Shown here in pieces: positions 8,750-17,681 of a stretch of DNA of 64,000 bases (position 1 is its first letter; each line of letters begins with the position of its first letter). The position numbers and the translations under genes were made by a program. The notes beneath the pieces were generated by a model. It was not told the DNA's origin and searched no databases. It saw nothing but the letters and a program-made list of their open reading frames with translations. This DNA is from Prochlorococcus sp. AG-409-L18 (GTDB lineage Bacteria > Cyanobacteriota > Cyanobacteriia > PCC-6307 > Cyanobiaceae), in the NCBI GenBank assembly GCA_003215535.1, contig QCKG01000003.1, forward strand, positions 62,001 through 126,000, read 5' to 3'.

Positions 8750-10465
8750 CTATTTTGAATTGGATTTAGGGATGCGACTTAGTCCTCTTGATGGGGATCC
8801 CCATAGGACCTGACTTTTGCGGTGGCTCACCGTTCCAGGGGTTGCTCCTGGAATCCTTTCTAGTTGATTTGTTGGGACCATTAAGACGGGAACTAGTTTG
8901 TTCCCTTTGGCGCGACTAAAAAAAGCTGCTAAATCACTGGCCATCTGAAGATCCTCTTCTTCAGGTAAGCCAACTGATGATTTGAGCACGACATGACTGC
9001 CAGGACACTCTTGGGCATGAAACCAAAGGTCTCCTGAACGAGAATGTCGAAGACTTATCCATTCATTTTGTAAGTGATTGCGACCAATTTGAACGATCAA
9101 ACCACTTGGACTATTTAACTCGAGTGGTTTTAAGGATTGGGCTTTATTACTTTTGGCCTGAGGCTTCTTTTTAATTGGTTTCCGAAGTAATTGATCCAAC
9201 TCTTTGCTTAATTCAATAAGGGCTTCTATCTTCTTCATTACTGCTTCCCAGTTGTTTAAAGTTATTTCTTCGAAAAAAGATTCAGTACCCTCTATGATAT
9301 GCAATTTCTTATAGTGATGATCAATACGCCCTTTGATTACACCTCCCGAACGACGAAGCTTTTTTGATTTTCGATATAAATTCTGTGCTTCTATTATTTC
9401 ATCTCTCCTAAGATTAGGCCGGCAAAAAATCTTATCGGCTTTTTCTTGAAATTCATTACTTAGAAGTGTTTCTTTAAGGAGTCTCTCTTGCTCTTTAAGG
9501 CAACTTTTCTCATGTGTCTTTAATCTAATTATTTTTTGTTCAATTTCTTTTGTTATCTTCCTTAGTTCTAATTTGTTGATATGATTACGATAGTATTTGC
9601 CAAGATTAAGGCTTAATCCCTTTATAGAAAGAGAGTCTTGTTTCGATGCCCCCCATACTCTGAATGCTGTAGGACCAATGAAGTGAATTGAGAACGCCTC
9701 CTCTTCTATTGCTTTCAACCAAGCACCCCATCTTTTGTGCATTCTCTCCCATTCTTTATTGGGAATCTTGACGACAGAAAGATTAAGAATATTCATGGCT
9801 TTAATTGTCTCATTATGGGCTATTTGCATTGCTAGTGAAGGACTGATACCCTGATAACTTTCTTGAAGAGCATTCTTAAAAGTGGAGGTTGGGATCAAGC
9901 AAAGTCTTTCTTTCCAAAGCTTTAAAGACTCTTTCTGCTTAGGCTCAATGCCTTTTAAAGGAGGAGGTTGGATATATATATCTCCAGTCCCAATTGGTCT
10001 CAATCTGGATTGATTTTCACGAACCTGTCTACCAAGGGTTATTACTCTGCGCTGATGATCTAATAGCAATACATTGCTATGTCTACCCATTAGTTCAATG
10101 ATGAGTGTTTTTTGAATATTTTCTCCGGGTCTTAATGCAAGGCCAAACTCCACTACTCGATCAAACCCTTTTTGATGAATTTCAACAAGTGCCATTTGGC
10201 TCAGACCATGTTGAAACTGTTTTGCGAGTGTACTTTCGCTTCCTTGACGATTAGGCGGGGGAATTTGTACGAGTCTTGCTGAATCTGCTCTCCAGCTAAT
10301 TTCTAACCAAAAAAGTCCTTTTAAAGTTCTTAAGCCAATTTGAAGAGTATTAGATTCGGGTTGTTGAGCTTTTTCAAAGCGACTTGGCAGGATTTCTTGA
10401 CGAAGTTCTGCTATCACAGCCCTGAGGCTGGTGAAATCCATCACTTGTAGCGAAGCAGAGCTCAT
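8750..10465 (-). CDS. RqcH/NFACT-family ribosome quality control protein
   Basis: 571 residues. The NFACT-N domain comes first (about residues 9-200, starting MDFTSLRAVIAELR). Next come helical/coiled-coil segments rich in Lys and Glu (about 290-440), and last an NFACT-R domain with ISLRHSRSGDLWFHAQECPG and GTVSHRKSQVLWGSPSRG. In bacteria such as B. subtilis, RqcH binds stalled 50S-peptidyl-tRNA and adds C-terminal alanine tails. The Asp-Arg pair known to be needed for tRNA recruitment is visible at residues 102-103 (GFDRVVEF). Older names are fibronectin-binding protein A-like. An internal Met at residue 9 (10441) is an alternative start. It is divergent from gmk. Confidence 0.88.
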   Translation of the reverse strand: MSSASLQVMDFTSLRAVIAELRQEILPSRFEKAQQPESNTLQIGLRTLKGLFWLEISWRADSARLVQIPPPNRQGSESTLAKQFQHGLSQMALVEIHQKGFDRVVEFGLALRPGENIQKTLIIELMGRHSNVLLLDHQRRVITLGRQVRENQSRLRPIGTGDIYIQPPPLKGIEPKQKESLKLWKERLCLIPTSTFKNALQESYQGISPSLAMQIAHNETIKAMNILNLSVVKIPNKEWERMHKRWGAWLKAIEEEAFSIHFIGPTAFRVWGASKQDSLSIKGLSLNLGKYYRNHINKLELRKITKEIEQKIIRLKTHEKSCLKEQERLLKETLLSNEFQEKADKIFCRPNLRRDEIIEAQNLYRKSKKLRRSGGVIKGRIDHHYKKLHIIEGTESFFEEITLNNWEAVMKKIEALIELSKELDQLLRKPIKKKPQAKSNKAQSLKPLELNSPSGLIVQIGRNHLQNEWISLRHSRSGDLWFHAQECPGSHVVLKSSVGLPEEEDLQMASDLAAFFSRAKGNKLVPVLMVPTNQLERIPGATPGTVSHRKSQVLWGSPSRGLSRIPKSNSK

Positions 10466-10529
10466 CCTTTAGGCCTTAAGTTTAATCAAGGAGGCTGGAA
10501 TACCCTGCAAAGGGATTTTGTTTAAGTGC

Positions 10530-11105
10530 ATGGTTAAAAAATCCAATTCAGCATGCAGATTGACGGTTCTTACAGGCCCTAGTGGGGTGGGTAAAGGCAC
10601 TTTGGTGAAGCTACTACTTGAGCGTCACAAAGAGATTTGGTTGTCTGTATCTGCAACGACTCGTGCTCCAAGAGAGGGGGAAGTCCCAGGTCAGGATTAT
10701 GATTTTATGCAACGTGATCGTTTTTTAGAGCTTGTTGATTCTGGTGGTTTCCTTGAATGGGCGGAATTTGCGGGTAATTGTTATGGGACCCCTTCTCAAC
10801 CTGTTAAAGAGAAGCTTTCTAATGGAAGGCCTGTTTTGCTTGAGATTGAGCTAGAAGGTGCTCGAAAGGTGAGAAAAAGTTTTCCGGAAGCAATTCAGAT
10901 ATTTCTTGGGCCTCCAAGTTTTGAGGAACTGGAGAGAAGAATACGAGGACGAGCAACTGATAATGAAGAAGCTATACAGAGACGTTTGTTAAGGGCCAAA
11001 GCTGAACTGCAAGCAAAGAGTGAATTTGATGCAGTGATCGTTAATGATGACTTGATGAAGGCTTTGTCCGCACTTGAAACAGCAATGGGAATAATAGGTT
11101 TTTAA
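10530..11105 (+). CDS. gmk: Guanylate kinase
   Basis: About 191 residues. P-loop [10 protein letters not shown] near the N-terminus, then [20 protein letters not shown] (GMP-binding), [13 protein letters not shown] and the [18 protein letters not shown] lid. Converts GMP to GDP with ATP. The ATG at 10530 gives the expected length; a TTG at 10518 would add four residues. Its transcript ends at a strong hairpin (11123-11174) shared with the convergent psaFJ unit. Confidence 0.96.
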   Translation: MVKKSNSACRLTVLTGPSGVGKGTLVKLLLERHKEIWLSVSATTRAPREGEVPGQDYDFMQRDRFLELVDSGGFLEWAEFAGNCYGTPSQPVKEKLSNGRPVLLEIELEGARKVRKSFPEAIQIFLGPPSFEELERRIRGRATDNEEAIQRRLLRAKAELQAKSEFDAVIVNDDLMKALSALETAMGIIGF

Positions 11106-11122
11106 CTCGAAAAACAAGAAAA

Positions 11123-11174
11123 CTTAAAAGCATTAAATAAGGCCCATAGAGGGCCTTGTTTAATGCTTTTAAAA
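11123..11174. terminator. Bidirectional intrinsic terminator between gmk and psaJ
   Basis: Two nearly perfect complementary arms of about 23 bases (11123-11145 and 11151-11174) flank a 5-base loop; the GC core is GGCCC/GGGCC and the outer arms are A/T runs on both sides. It lies 18 bases after the gmk stop and about 60 bases past the psaJ stop, so it can end both convergent transcripts. Confidence 0.85.
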
Positions 11175-11233
11175 GAAAGCTTTGAAGATGATTTACTCTG
11201 AAAAATCCTTTTCTGAGGTAGTGGCCTACTTGA

Positions 11234-11389
11234 TTAACTAAGAGGGTGGAAAAGTAAGTCTGGATGGAAACGTTGGAATTCAACTAGATAACCAGCTGTA
11301 AAGAGAACCCAGCCAGCTGCTACTACAGGAACTGATCTGAAGAGCTTGTGGTTGTCATACCACTTGCCTTGATGAGGAGAATTTGACAT
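11234..11389 (-). CDS. psaJ: Photosystem I subunit IX (PsaJ)
   Basis: 51 residues. Start ATG at 11389, stop at 11234-11236. After a short polar N-terminus ([17 protein letters not shown]) one helix follows ([20 protein letters not shown]) and then the [13 protein letters not shown] tail. The 'APVVA..W..fTAG...E..RF.PD.LF.P' pattern is the PsaJ signature; the Glu at about residue 37 and His at about residue 42 are typical pigment-binding positions. It sits about 50 bases downstream of psaF, the usual cyanobacterial psaFJ operon. The N-terminus is longer than in many PsaJ proteins. Confidence 0.93.
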   Translation of the reverse strand: MSNSPHQGKWYDNHKLFRSVPVVAAGWVLFTAGYLVEFQRFHPDLLFHPLS

Positions 11390-11438
11390 TAGAAATTTGG
11401 GGTGATTGTTGGTAAATTTGGGTCTAGGAAATAATCAA

Positions 11439-12014
11439 TTAAAAGGGTACTTGGCTGTAGTCAGACTCAGGAGAGCAGGTGATGTTTTTGTTGCTTTCTC
11501 TTAGATCTCCTCCACGAGACTGCTTGTCAGCCAGTTCAGGCCAACGAGCACCTTTTACAAGTGCATCTCTTAGGAGGTCAGGATCAAAGAAAAGCTCTTT
11601 GTCTACTGGGTCGTTTGATGCCTTGGCTGCTCTTAGATATTCTCTGCCAGCCCAGCCAATGATTCCAGCTACAAATATGAATATATGAGCAGGAATTAAT
11701 ACATCACCTTCATGTCCTCGGTTTGCTAAAGCCCCAAATGGCTCAAGAGTTGGAGCAATAATTAGATGAGGTAAACCATCATCACCACAAGAAGCTTTGC
11801 TATAGCGCTCGAAACGAGCAATAGCTTGTGGTGTGCTTGCTGCGCTTGCACGCTCTTGGAAACGGGAGTTTTCTGCGCAAGTTGTAAGAGCTGAGGCTTC
11901 AAAAGTGGTGTCATCCCTGTCAGGATTAAACTCTGGTCCTGATGCCGCATTGGCTAATGGAGCAAAGCCAATGACAAGGAATGCAGATAGCAGAATGGCA
12001 AAGAAACGACGCAT
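11439..12014 (-). CDS. psaF: Photosystem I subunit III (PsaF)
   Basis: 191 residues. A cleavable signal peptide (MRRFFAILLSAFLVIGFAPL, cleavage after ANA) precedes the lumenal helical part with the conserved cysteines (LTTCAENSRF and YSKASCGDDGLPHL). Then come GHEGDVLIPAHIFIFVAGII with the transmembrane segment, and GREYLRAAK. PsaF is on the donor side of PSI, near plastocyanin/cytochrome c6 docking. The C-terminal tail (SNKNITCSPESDYSQVPF) is polar and variable. First gene of psaFJ; divergent from tsaD, with the promoter in the 57-base gap. Confidence 0.96.
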   Translation of the reverse strand: MRRFFAILLSAFLVIGFAPLANAASGPEFNPDRDDTTFEASALTTCAENSRFQERASAASTPQAIARFERYSKASCGDDGLPHLIIAPTLEPFGALANRGHEGDVLIPAHIFIFVAGIIGWAGREYLRAAKASNDPVDKELFFDPDLLRDALVKGARWPELADKQSRGGDLRESNKNITCSPESDYSQVPF

Positions 12015-12071
12015 TAGTTCTATTCCTAGTTAAAACCTGCCAAATAACAGGATGTCACTCAACAAAGTTAG

Positions 12072-13160
12072 ATGAAATACAGCCCTAATAAGCGAAAAGT
12101 GCTCGCGCTCGAAACAAGTTGTGACGAGTCTGCGGTGGCTTTGTTGAGTCTTGATAACGGCAAATTCGATGTAATAGCAAGTCGAATAGCTTCTCAGGTC
12201 GCTGAACATTCAACTTGGGGTGGGGTTGTTCCTGAGATCGCTTCAAGGCGACATCTGGAAGCGTTGCCATTTTTGATCCGTGAGACTTTGATTGAAGCCA
12301 GAGAAAAGATGGCAGGTCTCGATGCAGTTGCGGCAACAGTTGCTCCAGGATTAGCAGGAGCTTTGATGGTTGGATCTGTAACAGCAAGAACACTTTCAGC
12401 GCTCCACTCTTTGCCCTTTCTAGGCATTCATCATTTGGAAGGGCATCTTGCTTCTGTTTATCTATCTGACCCGCCTCCAAGTCATCCTTACTTGGTTTTG
12501 TTGGTCAGTGGCGGTCATACAGAGTTAATACATGTAGAAGGGCCATGTCAGTTCAATCGACTAGGACGCAGTCACGACGATGCTGCAGGGGAGGCTTTTG
12601 ACAAAGTTGCTCGACTACTGGGTCTGCCTTACCCAGGAGGGCCAGCAATTGAGTCTTTAGCAAAGAATGGTGATCCCAAAAGATTTTCCTTACCGAAAGG
12701 AAGAGTATCCAGGCCAGAAGGTGGCTTTTTCCCATATGACTTTTCTTTTAGTGGTTTGAAAACAGCAATGCTTAGGCAAGTTGAATCCCTTAAAGAGTTA
12801 GGAGAGCCTTTGCCTATAGAAGATCTTGCCGCAAGTTTTGAGCATGTTGTAGCCGAGGTGCTTGTTGAAAGGAGTTTGCTCTGTGCCAATGAACAAGGTC
12901 TGAAGTCCATTGTTTTGGTTGGTGGGGTGGCCGCCAATCAACGTTTACGAAAGATGATGTCAGAGAAAGCATCACTAGAAAATATCGAGGTGTATCTAGC
13001 TCCAAAGGCTTTTTGCACAGATAATGCAGCAATGGTGGGCGCAGCCGCTTTAATTCGCCTAGAATTAGGCTCAAATTCAAGCTCTCTTGAGCTTGGGATT
13101 TCTCCTAGATGGCCTTTGAGCAAGGGGAACTGTTTTTTTCAGCCTGACCCTCCTTTCTGA
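12072..13160 (+). CDS. tsaD: tRNA N6-threonylcarbamoyladenosine transferase subunit TsaD
   Basis: 362 residues of the ASKHA fold (formerly Gcp/YgjD). The N-terminal [15 protein letters not shown], the metal-binding HHLEGH (HxxxH), LVSGGHTEL and the C-terminal [12 protein letters not shown] are all present. With TsaB/E it installs t6A at position 37 of ANN-decoding tRNAs. The gene is followed 35 bases later by a high-light-inducible gene on the same strand. Confidence 0.96.
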   Translation: MKYSPNKRKVLALETSCDESAVALLSLDNGKFDVIASRIASQVAEHSTWGGVVPEIASRRHLEALPFLIRETLIEAREKMAGLDAVAATVAPGLAGALMVGSVTARTLSALHSLPFLGIHHLEGHLASVYLSDPPPSHPYLVLLVSGGHTELIHVEGPCQFNRLGRSHDDAAGEAFDKVARLLGLPYPGGPAIESLAKNGDPKRFSLPKGRVSRPEGGFFPYDFSFSGLKTAMLRQVESLKELGEPLPIEDLAASFEHVVAEVLVERSLLCANEQGLKSIVLVGGVAANQRLRKMMSEKASLENIEVYLAPKAFCTDNAAMVGAAALIRLELGSNSSSLELGISPRWPLSKGNCFFQPDPPF

Positions 13161-13195
13161 GATCCATTTCTAGCTTCTCAAGACCCAAATGGCTT

Positions 13196-13366
13196 ATGAA
13201 CTCTGATACTGGGGCTAAATCAGGGGATGATGTGATCGAAGTCCCCAAGGGTGAACTTAATTCCTGGCGTCGAGGTTTTACTCCCCAAGCAGAGATTTGG
13301 AATGGTCGTATGGCAATGATTGGAATTGCTATAGGAGTGGGAGTTCTGATATTGATTCATTTTTAA
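13196..13366 (+). CDS. hli: High-light-inducible protein (single-helix chlorophyll a/b-binding family)
   Basis: 56 residues. A hydrophilic N-terminus (MNSDTGAKSGDDVIEV) is followed by RRGFTPQAEIWNGRMAMIG, the conserved E-x-x-N-x-R-x-A-M-x-G chlorophyll-binding motif, and one helix (IAIGVGVLILIHF). Hli proteins protect photosystems and help recycle chlorophyll during stress. The ATG at 13196 is the only sensible start, because an ATG seven bases upstream (13189) is closed after five codons. Downstream of tsaD on the same strand, 66 bases before the next gene. Confidence 0.92.
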   Translation: MNSDTGAKSGDDVIEVPKGELNSWRRGFTPQAEIWNGRMAMIGIAIGVGVLILIHF

Positions 13367-13431
13367 GGTCTAGTAGTTTTCCTTGCTTTTTAGCTTTTTA
13401 GAAGATTGCAGTCTCTATAGATAGTAAAGCC

Positions 13432-13971
13432 TTGAAATATCTTTCATCTCATGCTGAATTTAGTAAATGTGGATTGTATCGATGGTCTCTAAAACGTACT
13501 TGGAAGCAAGATGGGAAAACGTTGCTTTTTTTGGGGTTAAACCCATCGAAGGCATCACTCTCAAGTGACGATGCAACCTTGAGAAGGCTTTTTTCTTTTG
13601 GTAATTATTGGGGTTATGGGTCTCTTGTTGTACTTAATTTGTTTGCAAGAGTTAGTCGTTCTCCTCAGATCCTGAGGCGTTGTTCTGACCCTGTTGGGAT
13701 GTCTAATGATGACTTTATCTCTGCTTATACACTTCTTTGGGCAGAGAACTCTTCTTGGGATCTTTGGTTGGGTTGGGGAGATAAAGGAGTTTGGAGAGAT
13801 CGTAATATTCAAGTAATTAACTTATTAGAAAGGCTTCGTAATAGACGTGCAAACTGTTGTCCCCAAGCTCTTGGCCCTCAGGTTATTGGCTTTACCAGGG
13901 CAGGCAATCCTTGCCATCCTCTTTACATATCAAGAAAAGAGATTCTTAAACCCTTCATATGGAAGTGTTAA
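13432..13971 (+). CDS. DUF1643 family protein
   Basis: 179 residues starting at a TTG (13432), the only plausible start. The signature segments of DUF1643 are present: RWSLKRTW, LLFLGLNPSKASLSSDDAT, RLFSFGNYWGYGSLVVLNLF and LWLGWGDKGVW, ending with GFTRAGNPCHPLYI. The family is widespread in bacteria and phages; biochemical function is not established. Follows hli on the same strand. Six cysteines, including a CC pair, lie mostly in the C-terminal half. Confidence 0.75.
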   Translation: MKYLSSHAEFSKCGLYRWSLKRTWKQDGKTLLFLGLNPSKASLSSDDATLRRLFSFGNYWGYGSLVVLNLFARVSRSPQILRRCSDPVGMSNDDFISAYTLLWAENSSWDLWLGWGDKGVWRDRNIQVINLLERLRNRRANCCPQALGPQVIGFTRAGNPCHPLYISRKEILKPFIWKC

Positions 13972-14171
13972 CCACACTAATCTGATGTTGATGTGAATGA
14001 AAATTTGAAGTCATCTACAAACTCTAAAAATCTTCTCAAGTTATCTCTTTTGCACTTTCAAATTCTTCTGCGAATAGTCTGAAGCGTTTCATTTCACTAC
14101 CCTTTAAAGGATTATTCAGGTATATAAGGGAGACTTCAACCCCTCAAGCATTGGGTAACTTGTCAAAGTGC

Positions 14172-14199
14172 CTCTCAGCTTGTTTGAGGGTGGTTTTTT
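14172..14199 (+). terminator. Probable rho-independent terminator upstream of the antiporter gene
   Basis: A 6-pair stem (14172-14177 with 14185-14190; one G-T pair) and a 7-base loop are followed by TGG and six Ts at 14194-14199. It would end the tsaD-hli-DUF1643 transcript before the antiporter gene. Otherwise the 287-base gap 13972-14258 shows no gene. Confidence 0.5.
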
Positions 14200-14258
14200 G
14201 TTATTGCTCTCTTGAGTAGAGATTGAAATGAGGGCTCAGCTTCATCTGGAAAACTCCT

Positions 14259-15542
14259 ATGACACCTGAGCGGCTAGGTCTGCTTTGGGGTGTAACCGTT
14301 TTTGTGGGAGCGGGGGCAAGACTTTTGGCGGCTTTGTCTGGTCTTCCAGGTGTTGTCCTTCTTCTTTTGTCTGGACTCCTTATAGGAAGATCTGGTCTTG
14401 GTTTAGTTGAGCCACTTGATTTAGGACAAGGCTTAGAAACGATTGTTGGACTTTTAGTAAGTCTTGTGCTGTTTGATGGTGGTCTAAATCTTCGTCTTCC
14501 AGGAGATACGATCAAGGCAACCGTTTTGCGTATTTCCCTTATAAGACTTGTGGTTTCACTTGCCGCAGGTTGTCTGGCCGCCCATTGGTTGGCAGGGTTG
14601 GGTTGGTCTGTGGCAGCTGTATATAGCGCAATTGTTCTTGCTACAGGTCCAACGGTTGTCACCCCATTAGTTCAACAAATTCGCCTCGCTTCTCCTTTGG
14701 GGGATGTCCTTGAAGCAGAAGGACTTGTGCTTGAGCCTGTAGGAGCAGTTTTGGCTTTGCTGCTATTGGAATTGTTGGTTGGTGATCTGCATGGGTGGAG
14801 GGAGTTGGCTCTTGGCTTATTCGCAAGACTCGGAGGTGGTGTCTTAATAGGTTGTTTTGCTGGTTGGGTCCTTTCAGAAGTCTTGAAAAGAGTCAGGTCA
14901 GATTCTGCTGTAGGCCTTCGCTTGCAATTAACTCTTGGGGTTTTGTTTTTGCTTTATGGAGCTTGTGAATGGCTATTGCCAGAGTCAGGCTTGCCTGCTT
15001 CTGTCGCAGCTGGTTTTGTGGTAGGCAGAAGACCCGCTTCACATGCAAATCAACTAGATCCTTTGATCCGAGAATTGGCTCAATTGGCTATAACAATGCT
15101 TTTCCCACTTTTGGCGGCTGACGTTTCTTGGGGTGAGTTGAGCCCACTTGGATGGGGTGGGATTACCTGTGTCCTCGTTTTGATGTTGGTTGTTCGCCCA
15201 GTTGCTGTAAGCATTGCAACCATTGGATTGCCTTTAGACCCTCGACAAAGATTGTTTTTAGGTTGGCTTGCCCCTAGAGGAATAGTTACGGCTGCAGTTG
15301 CTTCCCTTTTTGCTATAAGGCTAGAGCAGGCAGGGGTGTTAGGTGCTGGGCGTCTTCAGGGCTTGGTATTCCTAACAATTCTTATGACAGTTGGGATCCA
15401 AGGTTTGACTGCGCAACCTTTAGCAAAAGCATTGGGTTTATTAGCACCTGATAAAAATATTGAGGAGAATGATCAATCAGATAAAACTGCTCAGACGGTT
15501 CCTATCTTCCCCGACCCTAGCCAACAAGCTCCAGGTGGATAA
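14259..15542 (+). CDS. Na+/H+ antiporter, CPA1 (NhaP) type
   Basis: 427 residues, about 12 hydrophobic segments. Conserved CPA features include [31 protein letters not shown], a [17 protein letters not shown] segment with the ion-site region, and [19 protein letters not shown], which is the typical 'aPRGiV' motif. It exchanges Na+ (or K+) for protons, important for a marine cell. The C-terminal ~22 residues are hydrophilic, and the last 66 bases overlap the 3' end of gltX on the opposite strand. Preceded by a terminator, so it has its own promoter. Confidence 0.85.
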   Translation: MTPERLGLLWGVTVFVGAGARLLAALSGLPGVVLLLLSGLLIGRSGLGLVEPLDLGQGLETIVGLLVSLVLFDGGLNLRLPGDTIKATVLRISLIRLVVSLAAGCLAAHWLAGLGWSVAAVYSAIVLATGPTVVTPLVQQIRLASPLGDVLEAEGLVLEPVGAVLALLLLELLVGDLHGWRELALGLFARLGGGVLIGCFAGWVLSEVLKRVRSDSAVGLRLQLTLGVLFLLYGACEWLLPESGLPASVAAGFVVGRRPASHANQLDPLIRELAQLAITMLFPLLAADVSWGELSPLGWGGITCVLVLMLVVRPVAVSIATIGLPLDPRQRLFLGWLAPRGIVTAAVASLFAIRLEQAGVLGAGRLQGLVFLTILMTVGIQGLTAQPLAKALGLLAPDKNIEENDQSDKTAQTVPIFPDPSQQAPGG

Positions 15543-16907
15543 CAGATCAGGCCCTTGCATTTGTCCTAAGAGTGCAGCTCGAAGACTTTTCATTGTTATT
15601 CCCATCTTGACTCCAGCAGACTTTGCAGAAAATTTCAGAATTTCTTTGCCACGGTTTGCATTTAATCCATCCCAGGGTTCTTTCTCAAGATTGTTAAAAA
15701 GATTTCGAAGTACCTCAAGTGCTCCATCTTCTCCTAATTGTTTTTGCCCATCTACTTGAAGAATGGGTGTTTCAAAAAAGGGTCGAGCTTGATCTATTCC
15801 ATCATTCAGCAAATTTAATGAAGGTTTTAAAAGTTCTACTAGATCAAAGCACCATTCGGGGCCAGGCAATTCCCAACCTTGATGAATCCAAAGAGGTTTT
15901 AACTGGTTGAAAAGATCTTCTGTAGTGAATTCATGAATGACTTGGCCATTTAGCCAATTGAGTTTGTCCCAGTCAAATTTTGCACCAGATTTATTTACTC
16001 GATTAAAACTAAAAACTTTACTAATTTCTTTTATGGAAAACTTTTCATCCATTCCTTCTGGCACAGACCAGCCTAGTAGGGCCATGTAGTTGCACATCGC
16101 TTCAGCTGTATAACCCAGCTCTCTAAATTGGGTTATAGAGGTAACTCCATCACGTTTCGATAGTTTGCGACCTTCTGAATTGAGTATTAGAGGTGTATGC
16201 GCGAAGGTTGGAATGGATAGACCAAGAGCTTCATAAAGAAGAATTTGCTTGGCTGTATTTGAGAGGTGATCTTCTCCACGGATCACATGGGTAATACCCA
16301 TATGGGCATCGTCAGTAACAACAACAAGGTTGTAAAGAGGATCACCAATTTCATCGAAAGGTGCTCTCCTAGATATGACCATATCTCCACCAAGATCTCT
16401 ACCTTGCCAATGCATTGGACCACGTACAAGATCATTCCAGGTGATTGATCTTTGATCTTCTATTTGAAAACGGACTACAGCTGACCTTCCCTCTTCTTTG
16501 AATTTTAATTCTTCTTTGGGGCTCAGATCTCGGTGCCGATTGTCATAACGAGGGGCTTCTCCTTTCTTCTTTTGAGATTCCCTCATTTCTTCAAGCTCGG
16601 CTTCCGTTGCATAGCATCGATAGGCAAGCCCACGGTTTAGAAGGGCTTTAATTGCAGATTGATGCTCTTGAATTCTTTTACTTTGAAGGATTGGTTCTTG
16701 ATCCCAGTTGAGACCCAACCAATTAAGTCCTTCGAGGATATTTTCTGTGAATTCAGGTTTTGACCTTTCCTTGTCAGTATCTTCAATTCTTAGGAGAAAC
16801 TGCCCATCCTCATGTCGAGCAAAGAGCCAATTAAATAAAGCAGTCCTTGCAGTACCTATGTGAAGAGTGCCCGTAGGACTTGGGGCCAGCCTTACTCGCA
16901 CCGTCAA
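15477..16907 (-). CDS. gltX: Glutamyl-tRNA synthetase (non-discriminating or discriminating not resolved)
   Basis: 476 residues, class I synthetase. [20 protein letters not shown] holds the HIGH-type motif, and [14 protein letters not shown] the KMSKS-type motif. It charges tRNA with Glu; in cyanobacteria Glu-tRNA also feeds tetrapyrrole synthesis through GluTR and HemL (hemL is at 24.2 kb). I placed the start at a TTG at 16907 (giving [11 protein letters not shown], the usual cyanobacterial N-terminus). A GTG at 16901 is possible. The longer open frame to 16955 runs into tRNA-Asp and is not a real start. Downstream end overlaps the antiporter gene by 66 bases. Confidence 0.95.
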   Translation of the reverse strand: MTVRVRLAPSPTGTLHIGTARTALFNWLFARHEDGQFLLRIEDTDKERSKPEFTENILEGLNWLGLNWDQEPILQSKRIQEHQSAIKALLNRGLAYRCYATEAELEEMRESQKKKGEAPRYDNRHRDLSPKEELKFKEEGRSAVVRFQIEDQRSITWNDLVRGPMHWQGRDLGGDMVISRRAPFDEIGDPLYNLVVVTDDAHMGITHVIRGEDHLSNTAKQILLYEALGLSIPTFAHTPLILNSEGRKLSKRDGVTSITQFRELGYTAEAMCNYMALLGWSVPEGMDEKFSIKEISKVFSFNRVNKSGAKFDWDKLNWLNGQVIHEFTTEDLFNQLKPLWIHQGWELPGPEWCFDLVELLKPSLNLLNDGIDQARPFFETPILQVDGQKQLGEDGALEVLRNLFNNLEKEPWDGLNANRGKEILKFSAKSAGVKMGITMKSLRAALLGQMQGPDLLSTWSLLARVGEDRNRLSSFI

Positions 16908-16928
16908 AACTTTTCTCGTTATTGGAAA

Positions 16929-17002
16929 CGGGACCGACGGGGTTCGAACCCGCAACTTCCGCCGTGACAGGGCGGTGCTCTAACCAGTTGAACTACGGTC
17001 CC
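16929..17002 (-). tRNA. tRNA-Asp (GTC)
   Basis: 74 bases. Acceptor stem GGGACCG/CGGTCCC, T-loop GGTTCGAACC, anticodon GTC within CCCTGTCACGG; the CCA end is not encoded. It lies 21 bases upstream of the gltX start on the same strand, so the two may share a transcript. Confidence 0.95.
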
Positions 17003-17321
17003 AGGACTTTTAGGGTCTCTTGTTTTGCCTATTAAAGGCTGACCCATGTCGCCGAGGCGACGAAAGAAGTATCAACCTATTCCCTGCCTCACGTCAACTT
17101 AGTGAAGAAAGGTCTTTGGGATCTTTGAACATTCCATGACCATTTTTAATGGCAATAGGACTGATTTTGATTAGGCAAAGGAGCCAGTTGACATTTTGTT
17201 GGTGTTCTTGATAGTGCTCAAATTTCAGGAAGGCCAATTAATGCACTACAGGAGTTTGAGCAAGATACTCAGATGATCCCAAAGTGATGAAAATTCGGCC
17301 AAAAGGTTGAATTTGAGTAGC
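17003..17321. other. 319-base gap between tRNA-Asp and the small protein gene
   Basis: No credible gene on either strand. A short perfect hairpin (GTCGC, loop CGAG, GCGAC at 17048-17061) lies just upstream of tRNA-Asp. It may be part of the tRNA leader or the end of the transcript from the small gene. The rest shows nothing I can name. Confidence 0.4.
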
Positions 17322-17510
17322 TCAGGGTCTGAATCCAGCAGGCTCAATAAGCCGAACTTGGTTCCCTCGTGCTGTGAACTCGCGACCTTGGTCGCTTTGC
17401 ACTACCACTCGTCCACCTGATTTAACTCGAATAACACGTGCACGTACCCAACCGAGAGCGGCCGACTCGAGCACTTTCACTACATCGCCAGGTTGAAGAT
17501 CCAACTCCAT
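17322..17510 (-). CDS. Small basic conserved protein of unknown function (SH3/KOW-like pattern)
   Basis: 62 residues from the ATG at 17510 (MELDLQPGDVVKVLESAALG ... RLIEPAGFRP). The longer frame to 17576 runs into tRNA-Trp and is rejected. The short strands with a QPGDVVKV start and repeated Val-Arg pattern look like a small beta-barrel (SH3/KOW-like), but I do not recognise a named family. It sits between tRNA-Trp/rplS and tRNA-Asp/gltX, all on the minus strand, in a translation-gene neighbourhood. That suggests but does not prove a link to translation. Confidence 0.65.
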   Translation of the reverse strand: MELDLQPGDVVKVLESAALGWVRARVIRVKSGGRVVVQSDQGREFTARGNQVRLIEPAGFRP

Positions 17511-17546
17511 GATCAAAACTAGGAAACTGCAGGGACGGTCATCGGA

Positions 17547-17619
17547 CGCGCCGTGGAGGACTTGAACCCCCGACATCAGGTTTTGGAGACCTGCGTTCTA
17601 CCAACTGAACTAACGGCGC
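17547..17619 (-). tRNA. tRNA-Trp (CCA)
   Basis: 73 bases. Acceptor GCGCCGT/ACGGCGC, anticodon CCA in GTCTCCAAAAC, T-arm GGGGGTTCAAGTCCTCC. Encoded CCA end absent. It lies 62 bases downstream of rplS on the same strand. Confidence 0.95.
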
Positions 17620-17681
17620 ATGGGACATACCCTGGACCATCATCAGGGACGACGGCATTTGGATTGAACGAGGCCGAAACC

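Noticed and set aside
12085-12480. 131-codon minus-strand frame opposite tsaD
   Set aside because: Lies on the antisense of tsaD, with no protein pattern; a shadow of the real gene.
14201-14662. 153-codon minus-strand frame opposite the antiporter
   Set aside because: Antisense of a well supported membrane protein; composition is that of a shadow frame (Pro/Arg/Thr rich).
16908-16955. Longer gltX frame reaching 16955
   Set aside because: It runs into tRNA-Asp (16929-17002); the usual N-terminus starts at the TTG 16907 or GTG 16901.
17511-17576. Longer start of the small protein gene downstream of tRNA-Trp
   Set aside because: The extension lies inside tRNA-Trp (17547-17619); the ATG at 17510 is used.
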